Below are positions 54,876 through 61,800 of a stretch of DNA of 64,000 nucleotides, piece by piece. Made by a program: the position numbers and the translations under genes. Origin of the DNA: Mycobacterium paraense. Its GTDB lineage: Bacteria > Actinomycetota > Actinomycetes > Mycobacteriales > Mycobacteriaceae. Location of the stretch: NCBI RefSeq assembly GCF_002101815.1, contig NZ_LQPM01000049.1:1-64000 (forward strand). The letters are read 5' to 3'. Numbering within the stretch: the first letter of the stretch is position 1; every line of letters begins with the position of its first letter. The notes below the pieces were generated by a model. That model made no database searches. It had not been told where the DNA came from and saw only the letters and a list, made by a program, of their open reading frames with translations.

Positions 54876-56516
54876 TTGGCTGACCGCGAGTTGAGCGCGC
54901 GCGAGGCCGAACGCGTGGTGTGGGACGCGATCGTCGTGGGCACCGGCATGGGCGGCGGGATGCTGGGCTACTCGCTGGCCCGCTCGGGCCGGCGGGTGCT
55001 GTTCGTCGAAAAGGGCCGCTCGACACTGCCCGGCACGGCCGGCACGATCCGCGCGGCCATCCCCGAACTGGCCGAACCGAAGGCCGCCCGTTCCGCTGAG
55101 GCCTACTACGACGCCCTGGCCCGGGCCGGGCGCTGCACGGACGAGATCGAAGACATCAGCGGGCGCTCCCCCAAGCGGTTCACGCCGTTCATCGGCAGCG
55201 GCACCGGCGGCTCGTCGGCGCTGTACGGCATGGTCTGCGAACGATTCTTCGCCCGAGACTTCACGCCGCGGCAGAACTTCCGCGACCCCGGTGACTCCAC
55301 CGTGCCCGAGGCCTGGCCGATCACCTACGACGAGCTGAGTCCCTGGTACGCCGAAGCCGAAAAACTTCTCAACGTGCGCGGCGCGCCCGATCCGCTGCGC
55401 CCCGAGGCCGCCGCCGTCGGTTTGCCCGCGGCCCCGCCGTTTTCACTCGACAACCAGCCGCTGGTCAACTACCTGACCGGCCGCGGGCTGCACCCCTACC
55501 ACCTGCCGATGGCCTGCGATTACACCGAGGGGTGTGTCACCTGCCAGACCTATCTGTGCGAGCGGTCGTGCAAGAACGACGCCGCCCGCAATGGCGTGCT
55601 GCCCGCCATTGCCGAGCATGGCGCCGGCCTGCTGACCGAATGCCGGGTCGTCCATCTGGAGGCGGACCGGACCCGGGTGCAGCGGGTGATCGCCCAGTAT
55701 CGCTCCGACATGCTGGCGTTGCAGGGCAACGTGGTGGTGCTGGCCGCCGGCGCGCTGGCCACCCCGGTGCTGTTGCTCAACTCCCGGTCCGGGCAGTGGC
55801 CGCGCGGACTGGCCAACGGCTCGGACTGGGTGGGCCGCAACCTGATGCGCCACCTGCTGGAGCCGATCGAGGTCTGGCCAAACCCCCAACGCAGGACCGC
55901 GGCCGCCAACAAGGAGATCGGGCTCAACGACTTCTATTTCGTCGAGGGGCAGAAATACGGCACCGTGCAGTCGTTCGGCGAGATACCGCCCCTGGAGTGG
56001 CTGGCCAACCGCCCCGGCTGGCGGGGGAAGGCGCTGCGCGCGACGAACCCCGCGGGACGCGGGTTGTATCGGCGGTTCGTCACCGGCGGACTGGTGCTGG
56101 CCGGAATCATGGAGGACCTGCCGTATCTGGACAACCGCGTCCTGCCCAGCGATCGGCCCGGCGCGGACGATCGCCAGCGGCTGCGACTGCGGTACCGGCT
56201 ACACCCGAGCGAGGTCGAGCGCCGCGCGGCGTTCGTGCGGCGGCTGAAGGAGGTCCTGCAGCCGTTTCGCCACCTCACCCTGGGCAACGGCAAAGACAAC
56301 ACCAACCTGGGCCACGTCTGCGGCACCTGCCGCTTCGGCGACGATCCCAGGACCAGCGTGCTGGACCCGCAGAACCGTGCGCACGAAGTGGACAACCTCT
56401 ACGTGGTGGACACGTCGTTCTTCCCGTCCAGCGCCGGTTTGAACCCCAGCCTGACGGTCGCGGCCAACGCCCTGCGAGTGGCCGCCCACGTCAACCAGGC
56501 GCACTTCGCCACCTGA
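54876..56516 (+). CDS. GMC-family FAD oxidoreductase
   Basis: About 546 residues. VWDAIVVGTGMGGGMLGYSL is the FAD loop, VLFVEKG the end of the second strand, FIGSGTGGSSALYGM the GMC signature region, VVVLAAGALATPVLLLNS the second GMC motif, and DTSFFPSSAGLNPSLTVAANA the C-terminal motif. A Cys-rich insert (CDYTEGCVTCQTYLCERSC) and HVCGTCRFG are unusual for sugar or alcohol oxidases; they could hold a metal or disulfides. The role is oxidation of an alcohol, perhaps on a sugar or lipid, given the Gfo/Idh neighbour. GAGGAG lies 5 bases before the TTG at 54876, so I prefer it to the TTG at 54849. Confidence 0.8.
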   Translation: MADRELSAREAERVVWDAIVVGTGMGGGMLGYSLARSGRRVLFVEKGRSTLPGTAGTIRAAIPELAEPKAARSAEAYYDALARAGRCTDEIEDISGRSPKRFTPFIGSGTGGSSALYGMVCERFFARDFTPRQNFRDPGDSTVPEAWPITYDELSPWYAEAEKLLNVRGAPDPLRPEAAAVGLPAAPPFSLDNQPLVNYLTGRGLHPYHLPMACDYTEGCVTCQTYLCERSCKNDAARNGVLPAIAEHGAGLLTECRVVHLEADRTRVQRVIAQYRSDMLALQGNVVVLAAGALATPVLLLNSRSGQWPRGLANGSDWVGRNLMRHLLEPIEVWPNPQRRTAAANKEIGLNDFYFVEGQKYGTVQSFGEIPPLEWLANRPGWRGKALRATNPAGRGLYRRFVTGGLVLAGIMEDLPYLDNRVLPSDRPGADDRQRLRLRYRLHPSEVERRAAFVRRLKEVLQPFRHLTLGNGKDNTNLGHVCGTCRFGDDPRTSVLDPQNRAHEVDNLYVVDTSFFPSSAGLNPSLTVAANALRVAAHVNQAHFAT

Positions 56517-56526
56517 CCGTCCGAGG

Positions 56527-58710
56527 TCAGCCGCCGGCCAGCGCGCGGTCGGTCAGCGCCCCGATCGCCGGCGCCAACACCCGCGAGTATTCCAACGTGA
56601 TGTGTCGCCAGTCGCGGTAAACCAGGGTGTTGCCGACGATGACCGGGCAGCGGGCCTTGGTGCAGAACAGCTCCGTGAGGTCGGCGTATTGTCCGCCGCC
56701 GGCCCTGGTGGCGGCCGACTCGCCCGCGATGCCGGGCTGGTTGATCGCCGCCGACGTGGGCGGCGAGCAGGCCGTCGCGTCATCGAGGTGGCCGGACAGG
56801 CAGATCGGCACCTCGGACTGCGGATCCGGGATCGGCCCGAGCACCAGCACCTTGGTGCCGGTGCCGCGCAGCTGCTGCACGAGACGGGTCAGGCTGTCGA
56901 GCCAGGCCCGGCCGTACGCGTCGACTCCCAATAGCCGTTCGCCGTCGGCGGTGTAGCCCCGCCACATGCTCAGCACCACCAGCCGAGGGTGCTCGGCACG
57001 CAACCGGGCCATGATCTGCTCGCGCCATTGCTGGCAGTGTGAATATCGTTCGGCCAGGTGGTGCAGAGGGACGCTGCTGGGCAGGTCCATCAACGGGCAG
57101 GCCCCCTTGGCCAGCGTCTCCAGCCGCCAGTGCCGCTGGCCGGCGATCTCCTGCAGCGCAGGGTTCCACATCGCCGCGTTCGAGTCGCCGGCGAGGGCGA
57201 TCGTCGTCGTCGAGGCGGTATCGCCGGATGCACACTCGGGCTGTCCGACTTCGGCGATGTTGCGCAGGCAACCGTTGAACAACAAGTCGCCGGACCGCGC
57301 GAGCGGCGGGCTCAGGTTCGACGGGACGAATTTGAGGTCGGCCGACGCCGCGACGGCGGCCTGCACCTGCCCGAACGCCTGCCGCACGGCCGCGTCGTAG
57401 GCCTCGATGCCCGAGCCCGCCGGGACGGGCGCCGCCGTGACGGTCAGCGTCGCAGCCGCCGGGCCACGCCCGACGGGGGTCGGCACATGTTCCAGCAGCA
57501 CCAGGCCCACGCATACCGCAACCGCGGTGGCGGCACCGCCCAGCGCGAGGCTGGCCCAGGCGGACCGGCGTATCGGCGCGGCGAATCGCAGGGGGTTCTC
57601 GATGAAGCGAAGGGTGAGCACCGCCAACGCGCCGGAGAGCAGCGCCGCCGCCAACCTGGCCGCCAGCCCCAGGGAGTGGCCCAGCAACGCCGGCGCGAGG
57701 ACCAGCACCGGCCAGTGCCACAGGTACCACGAGTACGAAATCCGGCCGATCGCCCGCATCGGCGACGTCCCCAGGACGCGGCCGGACCCCTGCGACGCGG
57801 CGGCACAGCCGGTGCCGATCACGAGCGCCGCGCCCAGCGCGGGCAACAGCGCGGCGATACCGGGATACGGCGTGCTCGGACCCAACCAGGTGCAGGCCAT
57901 CAGGATCAGGGCCAGCCCCGCCCATCCGGTCGGCACGGCGGCTCGCGGCGCCAGCCGGCGCCATTGATCGGCGGTGAGGGCGACCATGCCACCGACCGCC
58001 AATTGCCAGGCCCGCGTCGGCAGCGAATAGAACGCCACGGACGGCAGCCACAGGGTGTCCACCAGCGACAGCGCGAACGACGCCACCGCGACCAGCGCGA
58101 GCACGACCAGGTACGGACGTTGCGAGGCGGTGGCACGGATCCTGGTGCGCCGACCCACGCGTCGGAGGAGCCACGCCGTGCCGATGATCAGCGCCGGCCA
58201 CACCAGGTAGAACTGCTCCTCGACGCCCAGCGACCAATAGTGCTGGAACGGTGACGGCGGCAGGTGGCCGCCGAAGTAGTTGACGCTTCCGTTGATGAAC
58301 CAGTAGTTGCTGACATACAGCGCGCTGGCGATGCCGTCGCGAAGGACGCTGCCGACTTGCAAGGGCGGCAGGAGGAGAAAAGCCGCGACGGCGGTGATGA
58401 CGCCCACCGTGGCCGACGCCGGCAGCAGTCGGCGGGCCCGTGCCCCGTAGAAGCGGCCCAGCCGGACCTTGCCGCTGCCGTTCGCCTCGCGCCACAGCAA
58501 CCCCGTGATGAGGAAGCCCGAAATGACGAAGAACACGTCGACGCCCACAAACCCGCCACCGATGCCTGGCATCCCCGCGTGGAACAGGACCACGGCCAGC
58601 ACCGCCACGGCGCGCAAGCCCTCGATGTCGGGGCGAAATCGCGCTTGCGCGGGGGGCCGACTCGGCGTCTCCTCGGTCGGGCTGACGCTGTCGGACTGTT
58701 GAGAGGTCAC
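56527..58710 (-). CDS. Membrane acyltransferase 4 (AT3 + SGNH)
   Basis: 727 residues. FRPDIEGLRAVAVLAVVLFH, FQHYWSLGVEEQFYLVWPAL, GDSNAAMWNPAL and terminal RDWRHITLEYS. The residue after GDS is Asn. The start is the GTG at 58710 (TSQQSDSVSPTEETPS), which matches copy 2; the longer frame to 58764 reads through the promoter element at 58720-58739. Because that element ends 9 bases before the GTG, the transcript would be nearly leaderless. The gene lies downstream of PKS 2 on the same strand, so the polyketide chain made there may be its acyl donor; this is inference. Confidence 0.9.
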   Translation of the reverse strand: MTSQQSDSVSPTEETPSRPPAQARFRPDIEGLRAVAVLAVVLFHAGMPGIGGGFVGVDVFFVISGFLITGLLWREANGSGKVRLGRFYGARARRLLPASATVGVITAVAAFLLLPPLQVGSVLRDGIASALYVSNYWFINGSVNYFGGHLPPSPFQHYWSLGVEEQFYLVWPALIIGTAWLLRRVGRRTRIRATASQRPYLVVLALVAVASFALSLVDTLWLPSVAFYSLPTRAWQLAVGGMVALTADQWRRLAPRAAVPTGWAGLALILMACTWLGPSTPYPGIAALLPALGAALVIGTGCAAASQGSGRVLGTSPMRAIGRISYSWYLWHWPVLVLAPALLGHSLGLAARLAAALLSGALAVLTLRFIENPLRFAAPIRRSAWASLALGGAATAVAVCVGLVLLEHVPTPVGRGPAAATLTVTAAPVPAGSGIEAYDAAVRQAFGQVQAAVAASADLKFVPSNLSPPLARSGDLLFNGCLRNIAEVGQPECASGDTASTTTIALAGDSNAAMWNPALQEIAGQRHWRLETLAKGACPLMDLPSSVPLHHLAERYSHCQQWREQIMARLRAEHPRLVVLSMWRGYTADGERLLGVDAYGRAWLDSLTRLVQQLRGTGTKVLVLGPIPDPQSEVPICLSGHLDDATACSPPTSAAINQPGIAGESAATRAGGGQYADLTELFCTKARCPVIVGNTLVYRDWRHITLEYSRVLAPAIGALTDRALAGG

Positions 58711-58719
58711 CAAGCGAGG

Positions 58720-58739
58720 ATTATCACACGCGTGTTCAA
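58720..58739 (-). promoter_or_regulatory. Acyltransferase promoter element, copy 4
   Basis: The minus strand reads TTGAACACGCGTGTGATAAT. It has the same ends as copies 2 and 3, with ACACGCGTGT, a perfect 10-base palindrome, in the core. Confidence 0.65.
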
Positions 58740-58815
58740 CAGAGTGCCAGGTTGGTGAAATCACCGCATCGGCATCGTCATACCGGCGTCGGGTGCCGTT
58801 TGCCGCCGGCGCCGG

Positions 58816-61800
58816 TCAGCTGTCGATCTCCGCGGTCAAGTCGAATTCGGCCAAGGTGCGCGAAATGATCTCCCGCAACTCATTTTTGGTATTTTCCCGG
58901 CCGAGAACGTATGCCGAAATTCTGAGAAAGATCTTCCCGTTGCCCCGCCCGGAACCCACGAACAGTTGCCCACCGATGTGCTCGAGGGTGCTCTTCTTGA
59001 TGTCGGGCTCGTAGGACCTCATATAGGCATAGTCGGCATCGCTGCCGTCGGGCCGGTTCACCGCCGCGGACAGGTCACCGAAATTGGAGACGGTCACCGG
59101 GAGGCTGGCACCGCCCGCCGCCATCGCGGCCAGTCTCCTGTTCAGCCGCCGCGGAACCATCGCCGCCAGTGGGAATGTCGCCAAAAACTCTTCGTCGGGG
59201 TTCTCCATCCCCGCGAGGATTGCCCGCGTGATCGTGGCCTGCGTGTCCCTGAGGTCCGTCGCGGCGAGCGTTGGATCGACCGCGACGTCGACCACGGTGA
59301 GCGCGTTGCCGCGGGTATCGCCCGCGGTCCGCAGCGATACCGGAAAGCGCAGGGTGACTTTTCCGTCGTCGCGAACCCGCCCGACCCTTGCCGCGAGCCG
59401 GCACGCCACTCCGGCCACCAGCGAGTTGCTGCTCGCAACAAGGTTTTTCGCGCGGGCATCCCATTCGGCCGGGTCGATGTATGCGGTCAGGGCGGGCACC
59501 TCTACCGCCTGATCGTCGCCGGCCGTCCGTTGGGAAGGCGGCGCCGCCTTCATCGATGACGCGAATTGCTTGCGGTCGGGCCAGGCCCGTCGAGCCGTGG
59601 CCACCAGAGCCCGCCCGATGTCTGGCAGCTCTCTGGCGGTTTGCCGGAGATCCTCACGGACCGCCCGCGCGAGGCTGCGCGACTCCGCCGGCGGATAGCC
59701 CAGGTCGCGCGTCCGGCCCTCGGCGGCATCGGCTATCGCCTCGACAAACCCGATCCCGTCGACGATCGTGTGCGAAACCACCAGGCTGACGGCGGCCCCG
59801 CCGTCCTCGAGCGGCAGCATCCCGAGGTGCCAGCCGGGCCCCCACTCCGGATCGACGGGGAGGCGCACCCGCTCGTCGGCCCAGGCGCTCACGTCGGAGC
59901 GCCGCCGCGGCGTCGCGGCGATGTCGATGTCGTCCGGGCCAGGGGCCCTCACCCAGTGGTCACGCGCGAACGGTATCGGGGAACGTTCGACCCTGCGCCC
60001 CAACAGCCCGCAGCCCAGATTGCTCTGAAAACGGCGCAGCCCATCAAGATTGACGCCACGGTCGTAGACCCAGATGAACTGAACCTGGGTGCCGTGAACC
60101 GCTCGCATGGTCAGGAACACCGCTTGATCGACGTGTGCGAGCCTGTTGTCCACCGGCTCGGCGCTGCGCGTGCCGACGGGCGCCGCCGGGACCGCGGATG
60201 CGGCGGGTTCGTCGAGCAGGTCGGCCAGGTGGCGGGCGAGCTTGGCCGGGGTGGGGTGGTCGAAGGCCAGCGTTGCCGGCAGGGCCAGGCCGGTGTGCCG
60301 GTTGAGGGTGTTGCGCAACTCCATGGCCGTCAGCGAGTCGATGCCGAGATCCTTCAAGGGCCCATCGGGATCGAGCGCCGCCGGATCGGGATGGGCCAAC
60401 ACGGCGGCGGCCGTCGCGGTGACCATCGCGGTGAGGGTGTCAAGCCGTTGCTGAGGGTTCTGGGCGGCCAAGGTCGCGGCCAGCGTTCGGGGGCTCGCCG
60501 AGGTGGCCTGCCCCTGGTCGGCCAGGGCGGCGACCGGGCCGGGTTCGGCGGCGTCGCCGGTCGGGGCGGGGGCCAGCCAGTAGCGGCGGTGGTCGAAGGG
60601 GTAGGTGGGCAGGGCGACGGTGTGGGCGTGGGGGTACAGCGCCGGCCAGGACGGGCTGTGGCCGTGAGTGTGCAACTGCGCCAACGCCTTAGCCAGGCTC
60701 TCGTGGCCCGGACGCTCGCGGTGCAAGGTGATGACGACCGCCGACTGGGCGCGCCCCGGGGTCTGGGCGAGGGTGTCGACCAGCGCGGGGGCCAATACCG
60801 GGTGCGGGGACAGCTCCACGAACGTGCACTCCCCCGCGGCGAGCCGCTCGAGGACGCGGTCGTGGAAGCCGACCGGCTCGCGCAGGTTGCGATACCAGTA
60901 GTCGGCGTCCATGGTGGTGGTGTCCAGCGGTTCGACCGAAACCCCTTGTCCCACCGTCGAATACAGGGGGATTCGCCCGGGCGCCGGGCTGAGGTCGGCC
61001 AGCTCGGCCAGCAACCGCTCGCGGACCGCCTCGACCTGGGCGCAGTGCGAGGCGTAGTCCACCGCGATCGGGCGGATCTGGATGCCGTCACGCTCACACG
61101 CCGAGCTGAACTGCTGCAGCGCGCCGGGGTCGCCGCTGACGATGGTGTGCGAGGGGCCGTTGATCGCCGAGATGCTCAGCGCCGCACCCCACGGCCGCAG
61201 CAGCGACTCGAGTTGCTCGGCGCCCAGCAGCACCGAGGCCATCGCGCCGGCGCCACACAGCGCGCTCAGCGCCTGGCTGCGCCGCGCCACAATCTTGGCG
61301 GCCTCGGGCAGGCCGAATACCCCGGCGAGATACGCGGCGGCGATCTCGCCCTGGGAATGCCCGATCACTGCGTCGGGGACGATGCCGCAGTGGCCGAGCA
61401 CCTCGGCCAGCGAGACCATCATCGTAAACAGCACGGGCTGAACCACATCCACGCGATCCAGCGACGGCGCCGCAGGGTCCTGAAGCAGGACGTCCCGCAC
61501 TGACCAGTCGGTGAACGGGCGCAACGCCTCGTCGCAGGCGTCGACCATGTCGGCGAACACCCGATGCCGTGCATACAGCTCGGCACCCATGCCCGGATAC
61601 TGGCCCCCCTGCCCGGGCAGGACGAAGACGGTCTTGCCGCGCAGATGGGCCAAGAAATGATGCTGAATCAGCTGCGGGTGGGCCCGGCCGTCGCGCAGCG
61701 CGTCCAACGCGGCCAGCAGGTCTTCCCGCGCATCCGCGGAGGACGCCGCATCGGTGATCACCGCCCGATACGGGTGATGAGCGCGGGTGCCGCCCAGGCT

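Noticed and set aside
56527..58764. Longer start of acyltransferase 4
   Set aside because: It would read through the conserved promoter element at 58720-58739; the GTG at 58710 matches the start of copy 2.
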